NCBI GenBank assembly: GCA_900539945.1
Contig: UQDV01000037.1
Span: 1-25,279, forward strand
DNA from: an uncultured Faecalibacterium sp.
GTDB taxonomy: Bacteria > Bacillota > Clostridia > Oscillospirales > Ruminococcaceae
DNA length: 25,279 nucleotides
Reading direction: 5' to 3'
Part shown: piece by piece, positions 14,982 through 22,618 of the stretch
Position numbering within the stretch: the first letter of the stretch is position 1
How the letters are laid out: the number at the start of each line of letters is the position of its first letter
Notes under the pieces: generated by a model
The model's database searches: none
What the model was told of the DNA's origin: nothing
The model's input: only the letters and a program-made list of their open reading frames with translations
Made by a program: the position numbers and the translations under genes

Positions 14982-16007
14982 ATGGCAATTTTGGTTTCCG
15001 GCGGTGCCGGCTATATCGGCAGCCACACCTGCATCGAACTTCTGAATGCCGGCTATGACGTGGTCGTGGCAGATAACTATTATAACGCTTCCCCCGTGGT
15101 GCTGGACCGCGTGAAGCAGATCACCGGCAAGGACTTCCGCTTCTACAATGCGGACATGACCAAGCACGAGGACGTGGAGAAGATCTTCACCGAGTGCCCG
15201 GACATCACCGCCGTCATCCAGTTTGCCGCTTATAAGGCGGTGGGCGAGAGCGTGTCCAAGCCCATCGAATACTACTATAATAACCTCAACTGCACGCTGG
15301 TCATCCTGGACGTGATGCGCCGCCACAATTGCAAGAACTTCGTGTTCAGCTCCTCGGCCACCGTCTACGGCGACCCCGCCAGCGTGCCCATCACCGAGGA
15401 CTTCCCCGTGGGTGCCACCACCAACCCTTACGGCACCACCAAGGCTTTCACTGAGCGCATCCTGCAGGATGTCTGCAAGGCCGACCCCAGCCTGAACGTG
15501 GCCCTGCTGCGCTACTTCAACCCCATCGGTGCCCACAAGTCCGGCCTCATCGGCGAGGACCCCAACGGCATCCCCAACAACCTGATGCCCTACATCGCCA
15601 AGGTGGCGGTCGGCAAGCTGGAAAAGGTGCATGTGTTCGGCAACGACTACCCCACCCCGGACGGCACCGGCGTGCGCGACTACATCCATGTGGTGGACCT
15701 GGCCCGCGGCCATGTGTGCGCCATCCGCAAGCTGGAAACGAACTGCGGCCTGTTCATCTGCAACCTGGGCACCGGCAAGGGCTACAGCGTGCTGGAAGTG
15801 CTCCACGCCTTTGAAAAGGCCTGCGGCAAGCAGATCCCCTACGTCATCGACCCGCGCCGCCCCGGCGATATCGCTGAGTGCTACGCCGACCCCACCAAGG
15901 CCAAGAACGAGCTGGGCTGGGTGGCACAGTACGGCATTGAGGACATGTGCGCCGACAGCTGGAACTGGCAGCAGAAGAACCCCGACGGCTATAACACCGC
16001 AAAGTAA
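14982..16007 (+). CDS. galE: UDP-glucose 4-epimerase
   Basis: Interconverts UDP-galactose and UDP-glucose with bound NAD, linking galactose catabolism to cell-envelope polysaccharide precursors. The 341-residue short-chain dehydrogenase-type protein has the NAD-binding GGAGYIGSH at 7-15, SSSATVYG at 123-130, and the catalytic pair Y150/K154 in NPYGTTK, followed by LLRYFNPIGAH and the C-terminal PRRPGDIAECYAD substrate-site motif. Length and motifs are standard for the family. AGAGAGG lies upstream of the ATG at 14982. The gene is monocistronic, with its own promoter and terminator. Confidence 0.97.
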   Translation: MAILVSGGAGYIGSHTCIELLNAGYDVVVADNYYNASPVVLDRVKQITGKDFRFYNADMTKHEDVEKIFTECPDITAVIQFAAYKAVGESVSKPIEYYYNNLNCTLVILDVMRRHNCKNFVFSSSATVYGDPASVPITEDFPVGATTNPYGTTKAFTERILQDVCKADPSLNVALLRYFNPIGAHKSGLIGEDPNGIPNNLMPYIAKVAVGKLEKVHVFGNDYPTPDGTGVRDYIHVVDLARGHVCAIRKLETNCGLFICNLGTGKGYSVLEVLHAFEKACGKQIPYVIDPRRPGDIAECYADPTKAKNELGWVAQYGIEDMCADSWNWQQKNPDGYNTAK

Positions 16008-16019
16008 CGCATGATTTCC

Positions 16020-16059
16020 AAAAGCCGTGCATTCTCTGAAAAGAGTGCACGGCTTTTTT
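16020..16059 (+). terminator. terminator of galE
   Basis: AAAAGCCGTGCA (16020-16031) pairs with its complement at 16046-16057, with the T-run running to 16059. Confidence 0.9.
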
Positions 16060-16068
16060 GGTTACGGA

Positions 16069-16394
16069 ACGATTGGAAATCCCCTCCGCTTCGCTCTGGG
16101 GATATTCAGCGGAAAATTTATTTTGAGATTGGCGTTTGTCGCGGCCTGCGGGCCGCTCCAAACGCATTTTCACCAGAGGGTCGTAACGGGAAGCGGCATC
16201 TGCTGCCGGTAACTGTTCTGCTGTTCCTGCTGCGCGTCGGCTGCAAAGCCGGCAGCAGCCGATGCCATCATCCGTAACGACCCCATCTGTGAAAAGGCAA
16301 ATCCGGCAGGGCCGCAGCCCTGCCGGATTTGCAAACTTAAAAATAGTATTTCCGCTGATATAGCCAGAGCGAAGCGGAGGCTATTTTAAATCGT
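16069..16394. mobile_element. foldback (MITE-like) element of about 326 bp
   Basis: The two ends are long imperfect inverted repeats: 16077-16124 matches the complement of 16340-16387 closely, including an exact 17-bp core (16083-16099 with 16363-16379) holding CCGCTTCGCTCTGG. ACGATT/AATCGT extends the ends to 16069 and 16394. The interior is also nested palindromes: a CGTTTG/CAAACG hairpin at about 16133-16163, GGCATC and GCTGCCGG arms pairing across 16195-16265, TCGTAACGG-type arms, and a perfect 15-bp stem (16297-16311 with 16318-16332). No transposase or credible ORF is present, so any movement would need a partner in trans. I see no clear target-site duplication. Confidence 0.7.
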
Positions 16395-16412
16395 ATTTTC
16401 TCTGCTCTTCTA

Positions 16413-16441
16413 TTGACATATTTCGCCAGTTAGCCTATATT
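16413..16441 (+). promoter_or_regulatory. strong promoter of feoAB
   Basis: TTGACA (16413-16418) and TATATT (16436-16441) with a 17-bp spacer, just outside the foldback element. The predicted start is near 16448. Confidence 0.85.
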
Positions 16442-16463
16442 ACTATTGTTCGCAAAAGCTAAC
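16427..16463 (+). promoter_or_regulatory. possible iron-repressor (DtxR/IdeR-like) site
   Basis: GTTAGCCTA (16429-16437) overlaps the -10 region and matches the centre of the DtxR/IdeR operator (TTAGGTTAGSCTAACCTAA), but the outer half is poor. GTTAGC is also repeated inverted as GCTAAC at 16458-16463, 24 bp away, bracketing the transcription start. Feo genes are commonly iron-repressed; which repressor acts here is inference. Confidence 0.35.
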
Positions 16464-16489
16464 ATTTTTCGCTCAAAGGAGCATGAAAT

Positions 16490-18832
16490 ATGACACTGAA
16501 AGAATTGCAGATCGGCAAGAGCGCGGTGGTGGACACGGTGGGCGGCACCGGGGCGCTGCGGCAGCATTTTCTGGATATGGGCCTTGTTCCGGGGGCGCAG
16601 GTCACCCTGATCAAGCTGGCCCCCATGGGCGACCCCATGGAGCTGCGCATCCACGGCTATGAGCTGACCCTGCGCCTGGATGACGCCGCACAGATCGGCA
16701 TCATCCCCACCGAAAAGGTCCCGGCGGCCCCCGCTTTGGTGGATGATAAGATGGTGGACCACCCGGGTCTGGGTGAGGGCGGCAAGTACCACATCAAAAA
16801 GGGCGAGCATCCCCTGCCGGACGGCACGACCCTGACGTTTGCGCTGGCCGGCAATCAGAACTGCGGCAAGACCACCCTGTTCAACCAGCTTACCGGTTCC
16901 AACCAGCATGTGGGCAACTTCCCCGGTGTGACGGTGGACCGCAAGAGCGGTGCCATCAAGGGCCACCCGGAAACGGAGGTCACCGATCTGCCGGGCATCT
17001 ACTCCATGTCGCCCTACTCCAGCGAGGAGATCGTCACCCGGCAGTTCATCATCGGCGAAAAGCCCACCGGCATCATCAACATCGTGGATGCCACCAACAT
17101 CGAGCGCAACCTCTACCTGACCATGCAGCTCATGGAGCTGGACACCCCCATGGTGCTGGCCCTGAACATGATGGACGAGATGCGCGGCAACGGCGGCACG
17201 GTGCGCATCAACAAGATGGAAGCCATGCTGGGCATCCCGGTCATCCCCATTTCGGCTGCCAAGAATGAGGGCGTGGACGAGCTGGTGGACCATGCCGTGC
17301 ATGTGGCAAAATATCAGGAGCGGCCCGGCCGCATGGACTTCTGCAGTGAGGATGACCACGGCGGCGCGGTGCACCGCTGCATCCACGGCATCATCCACCT
17401 CATCGAGGATCACGCCAAGGCGGCGGGCATCCCGGTGCGGTTTGCCGCCACCAAGCTGGTGGAGGGCGACCACCGCATTGAGGAAGCCCTGAAGCTGGAC
17501 CAGAACGAAAAAGAGATGATCGAGCACATCATCGTGCAGATGGAGCAGGAGCGCGGCCTGGACCGCGCTGCCGCCATTGCGGATATGCGCTTCTCCTTCA
17601 TTCAGGAGCTGGTGGCCCAGACGGTGGTCAAGCCCCACGAGAGCAAGGAGCAGCTGCGCTCCAACCGCATCGACAAGTTCCTTACCGGCAAATACACCGC
17701 CATCCCGGCGTTTATCGCCATCATGGGTCTGGTGTTCTACCTCACCTTCAACGTCATCGGCCTGTTCTTCCAGAACCTGATGGAAGCCGGCATCGACGCC
17801 CTGACCGGTGCGGTGGACACCCTGCTGACCAACTGGAACATCAACGAAGCGATCCATTCCCTGATCATTGACGGTGTTTTTACCGGCGTGGGCAGCGTGC
17901 TGAGCTTTTTGCCCATCATCGTGGTGCTGTTCTTCTTCCTCTCCATGCTGGAGGACACCGGTTACATGGCCCGCGTGGCCTTTGTGATGGACAAACTGCT
18001 GCGCCGCATCGGCCTGTCCGGCCGCAGCATCGTGCCCATGCTCATCGGCTTTGGCTGCACGGTGCCCGGCGTCATGGCCAGCCGCACCCTGCCCTCGGAG
18101 CGGGACCGCAAGATGACCATCCTGCTCACCCCGTTCATGAGCTGCTCGGCCAAACTCCCCATCTACAGCCTGTTTGCGGCGGCGTTCTTCCCGGATTATG
18201 CGGGCCTTGTCATGGTGCTGCTGTACTTTGGCGGCATCGTGGTGGGTGTGCTGGCGGCGCTGCTGCTCAAGAGCACCGTGTTCCAGGGCGAGGCGGTGCC
18301 CTTTGTGATGGAGCTGCCCAACTACCGCCTGCCCGGCCTGAAAAACGTGGCCCAGCTGCTGTGGGAAAAGGCCCGCGACTTCCTGCAGAAGGCCTTTACG
18401 GTCATCTTTGCGGCCACCATCGTCATCTGGTTCCTGCAGAACTTTGACCTGCAGCTCAGCCTGACGGCCTACCCGCAGGACAGCATCCTGGCCCGCATTG
18501 CAGGCGACATCGCCCCGCTGTTCGCCCCGCTGGGCTTTGCGGACTGGCGGGTGTCCACGGCCCTCATCACCGGCTTTATGGCCAAGGAGAGCGTGGTATC
18601 CACCCTGCTGATCCTCTTTGGTTCCACGGCGGCCCTGTCGGCGGCTTTGACCCCGGCCCAGGCGGCTCCCCTGCTGGTGTTCTGCCTGCTGTACACCCCC
18701 TGCATTGCGGCTGTGGCCGCAGTCAAGCGGGAACTTGGCGGCAAGTGGGCCACCATTATGGTGGTGAACCAGTGTGTCGTGGCCTGGGTCTGCGCCCTGC
18801 TGGTGCGGCTTGTGGCCGTGCTGGTGTTCTAA
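16490..18832 (+). CDS. feoB: ferrous iron transporter, FeoA-FeoB fusion
   Basis: Imports Fe(II) across the cytoplasmic membrane. Of 780 residues, 1-73 form a FeoA SH3-like domain, then a linker of about 40 residues leads to the FeoB G domain: G1 GNQNCGKTT at 121-129, G3 DLPG at 166-169, G4 NMMD at 226-229, G5-like SAA soon after. A helical spacer precedes the membrane region with both gate motifs, GFGCTVPGVMASR and PFMSCSAKLPIY, whose cysteines are candidate iron ligands. AAAGGAG is about 7 nt before the ATG at 16490. The covalent FeoA-FeoB fusion replaces the usual separate feoA, and no FeoC is seen. It is monocistronic with promoter and terminator. Confidence 0.96.
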   Translation: MTLKELQIGKSAVVDTVGGTGALRQHFLDMGLVPGAQVTLIKLAPMGDPMELRIHGYELTLRLDDAAQIGIIPTEKVPAAPALVDDKMVDHPGLGEGGKYHIKKGEHPLPDGTTLTFALAGNQNCGKTTLFNQLTGSNQHVGNFPGVTVDRKSGAIKGHPETEVTDLPGIYSMSPYSSEEIVTRQFIIGEKPTGIINIVDATNIERNLYLTMQLMELDTPMVLALNMMDEMRGNGGTVRINKMEAMLGIPVIPISAAKNEGVDELVDHAVHVAKYQERPGRMDFCSEDDHGGAVHRCIHGIIHLIEDHAKAAGIPVRFAATKLVEGDHRIEEALKLDQNEKEMIEHIIVQMEQERGLDRAAAIADMRFSFIQELVAQTVVKPHESKEQLRSNRIDKFLTGKYTAIPAFIAIMGLVFYLTFNVIGLFFQNLMEAGIDALTGAVDTLLTNWNINEAIHSLIIDGVFTGVGSVLSFLPIIVVLFFFLSMLEDTGYMARVAFVMDKLLRRIGLSGRSIVPMLIGFGCTVPGVMASRTLPSERDRKMTILLTPFMSCSAKLPIYSLFAAAFFPDYAGLVMVLLYFGGIVVGVLAALLLKSTVFQGEAVPFVMELPNYRLPGLKNVAQLLWEKARDFLQKAFTVIFAATIVIWFLQNFDLQLSLTAYPQDSILARIAGDIAPLFAPLGFADWRVSTALITGFMAKESVVSTLLILFGSTAALSAALTPAQAAPLLVFCLLYTPCIAAVAAVKRELGGKWATIMVVNQCVVAWVCALLVRLVAVLVF

Positions 18833-18850
18833 GACAATATAAAAGGTTAT

Positions 18851-18895
18851 AAAAGGGACAGCGAAAGGCCCGGAGGCTTTCCGCTGTCCCTTTTT
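18851..18895 (+). terminator. terminator of feoAB
   Basis: AAAGGGACAGCG pairs with CGCTGTCCCTTT across an extended stem with a one-base bulge, ending in TTTTT. Confidence 0.88.
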
Positions 18896-18906
18896 GTGGG
18901 TTTTGG

Positions 18907-19041
18907 GAACCCTCTCAGTCAAATCCTGCGGATTTGCCAGCTCCCCCGAGGGGGGAGCTTTTATTCATCGATCGGTTAGCTGTGATAAACCTCCCCCTTT
19001 CGGGGGAGGTGGCACGGCGTAAGCCGTGACGGAGAGGGTTC
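18907..19041. repeat. 135-bp palindromic repeat element with four hairpins
   Basis: The ends GAACCCTCTCAGTCA (18907-18921) and TGACGGAGAGGGTTC (19027-19041) are inverted copies with one mismatch. Between them, symmetrically, are four hairpins: 18921-18935, 18939-18959 (9-bp stem of C and G runs), 18989-19010 (9-bp stem) and 19013-19028 (CACGGC/GCCGTG). I recall very similar CCCTCTC...AGCTCCCCC elements scattered in gut Clostridia genomes, but cannot check this. It lies between the feoAB terminator and the marR promoter, ending 15 bp before the marR -35. Confidence 0.8.
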
Positions 19042-19056
19042 GTCTCCCGCCCCCCC

Positions 19057-19085
19057 TTGACAATCTCCGGCGGCTGCACTATAAT
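19057..19085 (+). promoter_or_regulatory. full-consensus sigma-A promoter of marR-tauE
   Basis: TTGACA (19057-19062), a 17-bp spacer and TATAAT (19080-19085): a perfect consensus, suggesting strong transcription unless repressed. Confidence 0.92.
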
Positions 19086-19087
19086 AC

Positions 19088-19114
19088 TTCAAAAATGAAT
19101 GATTCAAAAATGAA
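19088..19114 (+). promoter_or_regulatory. tandem 12-bp repeat, candidate MarR operator
   Basis: TTCAAAAATGAA occurs exactly twice, at 19088-19099 and 19103-19114, 15 bp apart. Each copy has TTCA/TGAA inverted arms. The repeats cover the predicted start and abut the ribosome site, where a bound repressor would block a perfect promoter. Autoregulation by the MarR protein encoded next is inferred. Confidence 0.55.
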
Positions 19115-19127
19115 AGGAGAACTCGGC

Positions 19128-19562
19128 GTGAATCCGAACATGGAATTTGCCATCAAAACCGCGCAGGCCTACAATGCGGTCTGCAAGCCCCTGTGTCAGG
19201 AGCTGAAGCTGCCGCAGACGGCCTTTGATATCCTGATGTTCCTTGCCAACAACCCGGACCGCAGAACGGCCAGCGACATCGTGGAGTTCCGCCATATCAA
19301 GGCAAATCTGGTGTCGATGAATGTAGACCGGCTGGTGAAGGAGGGGTATCTGGAACGGCGCGCCGTTGCGGGCGACCGCCGCAAGACCGAGCTGCTCTGC
19401 ACCGAAAAGGCCCGCCCGGTCATCGAGCGGGGCCGCGCGGTGCAGAATGCGTTCTTTGCGCGGCTGCTGACCAACACCGACGAGCCGACCCGGGAGGCCT
19501 TTTTCCGGACCATGGAAATCATCGGGAAAAATCTGGACGATATTTTAAAGGAGAATGCATGA
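19128..19562 (+). CDS. MarR-family transcriptional regulator
   Basis: A 144-residue winged-helix DNA-binding protein, probably a dimeric ligand-responsive repressor. The HTH spans about 46-71 (RTASDIVEFRHIKANLVSMN) and the wing about 75-92, with the family's DRR at 83-85. The start is the GTG at 19128 because AAAGGAG at 19113-19119 is 8 nt upstream; extending the open frame to 19026 would run back through the promoter. Its last codons contain the AAAGGAG that serves the downstream permease, so the two are probably one operon. The ligand is unknown; the neighbouring permease suggests a small anion or sulfur compound. Confidence 0.87.
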   Translation: MNPNMEFAIKTAQAYNAVCKPLCQELKLPQTAFDILMFLANNPDRRTASDIVEFRHIKANLVSMNVDRLVKEGYLERRAVAGDRRKTELLCTEKARPVIERGRAVQNAFFARLLTNTDEPTREAFFRTMEIIGKNLDDILKENA

Positions 19563-19563
19563 G

Positions 19564-20340
19564 ATGAACGTGTTGTTTCCCGTTCTGGTCACCTTTTTTG
19601 CCGGCATGGGGGCCGGCCTTGGCACCGGCTTTGCCGGTATGAGCGCGGCGGCGGTCATCAGCCCCATGCTCATCACTTTCCTGCACATGGACCCCTACAT
19701 GGCGGTGGGCATCGCCCTTTCGTCAGATGTGCTGGCCAGTGCCGTCTCGGCCTATACCTACCATAAAAACAAGAACCTCGACATCAAGAACGGCCTTATC
19801 ATGATGGCCAGCGTGCTTGCCTTCACGGTGGTGGGCAGCTGGGTGGCCAGCAAGGTGCCCTCGGCCACCATGGGCGGCTTCTCGGTGTTCATGACCTTCC
19901 TGCTGGGCGTCAAGTTCATCCTGCGCCCGGTCATGACAACCAAGGAGGCCATGGAGGGGGTCAGCGCCAAAAAGCGGGCTGTCCAGTCTCTGGTGTGCGG
20001 CATGCTCATTGGCTTCATCTGCGGATTCATCGGTGCGGGCGGCGGCATGATGATGCTGCTCATCCTCACCAGCGTGCTGGGCTATGAGCTCAAGACGGCT
20101 GTGGGCACCAGCGTGTTCATCATGACTTTCACCGCCCTGACCGGTGCAGTCTCCCACTTCATGATCGGCGGTGCGCCGGACTGGGGCGTCTGGGTGCTGT
20201 GTGTGGTGTTCACCCTGCTGTGGGCCCGCATTGCGGCCGTGTTTGCCAACAAGGCTGCCCCAAAGACCCTGAACCGTGCCACCGGTGTCGTGCTGGTGGT
20301 GCTGGGCATCGTCATCATGGGCTTCAAGCTTCTGGCATAA
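19564..20340 (+). CDS. TauE/SafE (TSUP) family membrane permease
   Basis: A 258-residue polytopic membrane protein with about eight hydrophobic helices, of the family that exports sulfite, sulfoacetate or related anions. The duplicated glycine-rich signatures are visible: GAGLGTGFAGMSAAAVISP near the N-terminus and GFIGAGGGMMML at about 150, followed by GTSVFIMTFTALTGAVSHF. The ATG at 19564 is preferred because AAAGGAG (19547-19553) is 10 nt upstream; the ATG at 19555 is only 1 nt from it. One base separates the marR stop from this start. The transported compound cannot be read from sequence. Confidence 0.85.
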   Translation: MNVLFPVLVTFFAGMGAGLGTGFAGMSAAAVISPMLITFLHMDPYMAVGIALSSDVLASAVSAYTYHKNKNLDIKNGLIMMASVLAFTVVGSWVASKVPSATMGGFSVFMTFLLGVKFILRPVMTTKEAMEGVSAKKRAVQSLVCGMLIGFICGFIGAGGGMMMLLILTSVLGYELKTAVGTSVFIMTFTALTGAVSHFMIGGAPDWGVWVLCVVFTLLWARIAAVFANKAAPKTLNRATGVVLVVLGIVIMGFKLLA

Positions 20341-20362
20341 AGAGAAAATTTCGGAGAACGAA

Positions 20363-20394
20363 AAAACCGCCTGTGCATCGGCACAGGCGGTTTT
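20363..20394 (+). terminator. bidirectional terminator between tauE and tig
   Basis: AAAACCGCCTGTGC (20363-20376) pairs perfectly with 20381-20394 around ATCG. The A and T flanks suit both converging genes. Confidence 0.92.
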
Positions 20395-20407
20395 GGTTTT
20401 TACGGAT

Positions 20408-21703
20408 TTACTTTTCCTCGATGGTGGAGCGCTCGATCACCCAGTCGGCAGCGCGGCGGATGGCCTCGGTGCGCTTCAGAGCGGGGATGTTGGTCTTTTC
20501 GCGGATCTCCTCCACGGTCTTTTTGGTGCGCTCGGCACGCTCGGCGATCATCTTGTCGATCTCCTCGTCGGTGGGCACCAGATTTTCCTGCTGTGCGATC
20601 TGCAGCAGAGCCATGCGGGCACGGGTGTTCTTCTCGGCACCGGCGTGCAGCTTGGCGGTAAAGCTCTCACGGGTCTCGTGGATCTGGCTCAGATAGCTGT
20701 TCAGGGTCATGCGCTGCATCTGCAGCTGCTGCTGCACGTTCTGCATCTCCTGCTGGTAGGTGCTCTCCACCAGAACGCTGGGCAGCTCGCCCTCAGCGGC
20801 GTCGGCCAGCTTGGCCAGCACCTGATCCTTGGCGCGGTTCAGTGCACCGCCGTGACGGCCGTCGTACAGCTGCTTGCGCACCTTCTCGCGGAACTCTTCC
20901 ATGGTGTCCACGCCGCCCACTTTCTTGGCAAAGTCGCTGTTCATGGAAGGCAGCTGGCGCACGCACACGTCGTGCAGCTTGATCTTGAACACCACAGCCT
21001 TGCCGGCCAGGTCCTTTGCATGGTAGCGCTCCGGGAAGGTGACGTGGATGTCGAATTCGTCGCCTGCCTTGTGGCCCAGGATGCCGTCCTCAAAGCCGGG
21101 GATCATGCGGCCGCTGCCCAGCTGCACGGACTGGTTCTGTGCGGTGCCGCCCTGGAAGGCCACGCCGTCCAGCAGGCCCTCAAAGTCCATGTGCACCACG
21201 TTGCCCTTCACGGCCGGGCCCTTGTGGGGCACCAGCGCGGCGGCGGCATTGCGGCGGCGCTCCAGCACCGCGTCGATCTCCTTGTCGGTCACGGCGGGAG
21301 TGACGCACTCCACCACAAAACCGGTGGTCTGGGTCAGGTTCAGCTCCGGCTGCAGGGCCACGGTGGCGGTGGCTACAAAGCCCTCGTCCTTTTTCACGCT
21401 CACCAGGTCGTAGCTGGGCTCGTCCACCGGGTGGAAGCCGTGCTCGGCCAGCGCAGCGTCGTACAGTGCGGGCACGTCCTTGTCCATCAGGTCGTTGATG
21501 GCGTCGTACCAGAAGGTGTGCTCACCGCGGTCGGCCTCGATCTGGGCACGGTCGGCCTCGCCTTTTTCAAAGCCCTTGATCGTATAGTTGGCGCGGGTGC
21601 GCTCATACACCGCGTTGGATGCGGCTTCCAGTTCTTCGGCGGTGGCGCTGAAGGTCATTTTGCAGACGCTCTTTTCAGGAGTTTCCACGCTTACCAGTTT
21701 CAT
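20408..21703 (-). CDS. tig: trigger factor, FKBP-type chaperone
   Basis: A ribosome-associated chaperone and peptidyl-prolyl isomerase that shields nascent chains. The 431-residue protein has an N-terminal ribosome-binding domain (1-130), an FKBP-type domain (about 165-248, with GSGRMIPGFEDGILGHKAGD) and a helical C-terminal chaperone domain. The docking loop normally reads GFRKGKxP; here it is GFEKGEAD at 44-51, with the first arginine and second lysine both glutamate and the proline lost. The ATG at 21703 has GGAGGG 8 nt upstream and begins MKLVSVE; the frame runs upstream without sense. The usual neighbours clpP and clpX are absent. Confidence 0.9.
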   Translation of the reverse strand: MKLVSVETPEKSVCKMTFSATAEELEAASNAVYERTRANYTIKGFEKGEADRAQIEADRGEHTFWYDAINDLMDKDVPALYDAALAEHGFHPVDEPSYDLVSVKKDEGFVATATVALQPELNLTQTTGFVVECVTPAVTDKEIDAVLERRRNAAAALVPHKGPAVKGNVVHMDFEGLLDGVAFQGGTAQNQSVQLGSGRMIPGFEDGILGHKAGDEFDIHVTFPERYHAKDLAGKAVVFKIKLHDVCVRQLPSMNSDFAKKVGGVDTMEEFREKVRKQLYDGRHGGALNRAKDQVLAKLADAAEGELPSVLVESTYQQEMQNVQQQLQMQRMTLNSYLSQIHETRESFTAKLHAGAEKNTRARMALLQIAQQENLVPTDEEIDKMIAERAERTKKTVEEIREKTNIPALKRTEAIRRAADWVIERSTIEEK

Positions 21704-21934
21704 AGGATTTACCCTCCGTGTTGTCCTCTGCAGGGGAATACCGGGCTGCGCACCATGCCCTGCGGCATGTCCGGCCCGGCCCCTGTGTCCCTGCCAGGAC
21801 GCAATTTCAAACATATAGTAAAGTTATTATAGCACAAGATAGCGAAAAGCGGTATAATAAAAATCATAAAATATGCCATTCTGGTATTTTTGCCCCGCCC
21901 TCCCCCGGCGGGACAGAGAAAGGATGTAGATGTC
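21704..21934. promoter_or_regulatory. divergent promoter region between tig and sdaAB
   Basis: A minus-strand TATAAT (21832-21827) for tig and a plus-strand TATAAT (21853-21858) for sdaAB lie about 20 bp apart; both -35 regions are poor. The tig leader contains a nested hairpin, CCGGGC/GCCCGG (21741-21746 with 21774-21779) enclosing CATGCC/GGCATG (21754-21759 with 21764-21769). Confidence 0.5.
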
Positions 21935-22615
21935 ATGCGACTTTTCGACGTTCTGGGCCCGGTGATGATCGGGCCGTCCTCCAGCCATACCGCCGGTGCC
22001 GCGCGGATCGGCTACACGGCCCAGAAGCTGCTGGGCGAGGTGCCGGCAAAGGCGGACATCGGCCTGTACGGCAGCTTTGCCACCACCGGCAAGGGCCACG
22101 GCACCGACCGGGCGCTGGTGGCGGGCCTGCTGGGCCTGCGCCCGGATGATCCCCGCCTGCCGGACAGCTTTGCACTGGCAGAGGAACAGGGCATGACCTT
22201 TACGATCCACCCGGTGGAGCTGCGCAGCGCCCATCCCAATACGGCGGTGCTCCGTCTTACCGCCCGCAGCGGCCGGGAGCTGTCGCTCAAGGCCGCGTCG
22301 GTGGGCGGCGGCCGCATCCGGGTCACCGAGATCGACGGGGTGCCCGCCGACTTCGGCGGCGACAGCAACACCCTGATCATCCACAACGAGGACACCCCCG
22401 GCTGCATCGCCGAGGTGACAATGTCGCTGGCGCTGCGGCGCATCAACATTGCGTCCATGCAGGTGTTCCGGGCGGCGGTGGGCCGCTACGCGGTCATGGT
22501 GCTGGAATGCGACTCCCACATCCCCCACACGCTGGAACAGCAGCTGGCCGTGATGCCGGGCCTGCTCAAGGTCACCTGCCTGAATGTGGACGAGCCGGAA
22601 GGAATGGAGGAATGA
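21935..22615 (+). CDS. sdaAB: L-serine dehydratase, beta subunit
   Basis: With the alpha subunit it deaminates L-serine to pyruvate and ammonia using an oxygen-sensitive Fe-S cluster. The 226-residue protein carries the serine-dehydratase signature GPSSSHTAGAARIG at 13-26 and a C-terminal ACT domain (about 150-226, beginning NTLIIHNEDTPGCIAEV), a likely serine-sensing domain. The start is the ATG at 21935, 10 nt after GAAAGGA; the frame extends upstream to 21890 through proline-rich nonsense, and an out-of-frame ATG at 21930 is ignored. The alpha gene starts 3 nt after the stop. Confidence 0.94.
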   Translation: MRLFDVLGPVMIGPSSSHTAGAARIGYTAQKLLGEVPAKADIGLYGSFATTGKGHGTDRALVAGLLGLRPDDPRLPDSFALAEEQGMTFTIHPVELRSAHPNTAVLRLTARSGRELSLKAASVGGGRIRVTEIDGVPADFGGDSNTLIIHNEDTPGCIAEVTMSLALRRINIASMQVFRAAVGRYAVMVLECDSHIPHTLEQQLAVMPGLLKVTCLNVDEPEGMEE

Positions 22616-22618
22616 GCC

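Noticed and set aside
14604..15806. 400-codon minus-strand ORF across galM and galE
   Set aside because: Antisense shadow spanning two well-supported genes and the terminator between them.
16430..18922. Minus-strand ORF of 830 codons covering feoAB
   Set aside because: Antisense shadow; the plus strand has clear FeoA/FeoB motifs, a ribosome site and a promoter, and the minus frame has none.
18907..19041. CRISPR array
   Set aside because: The repeats are inverted hairpins with no regular unit and spacer periodicity, and no cas genes are near.
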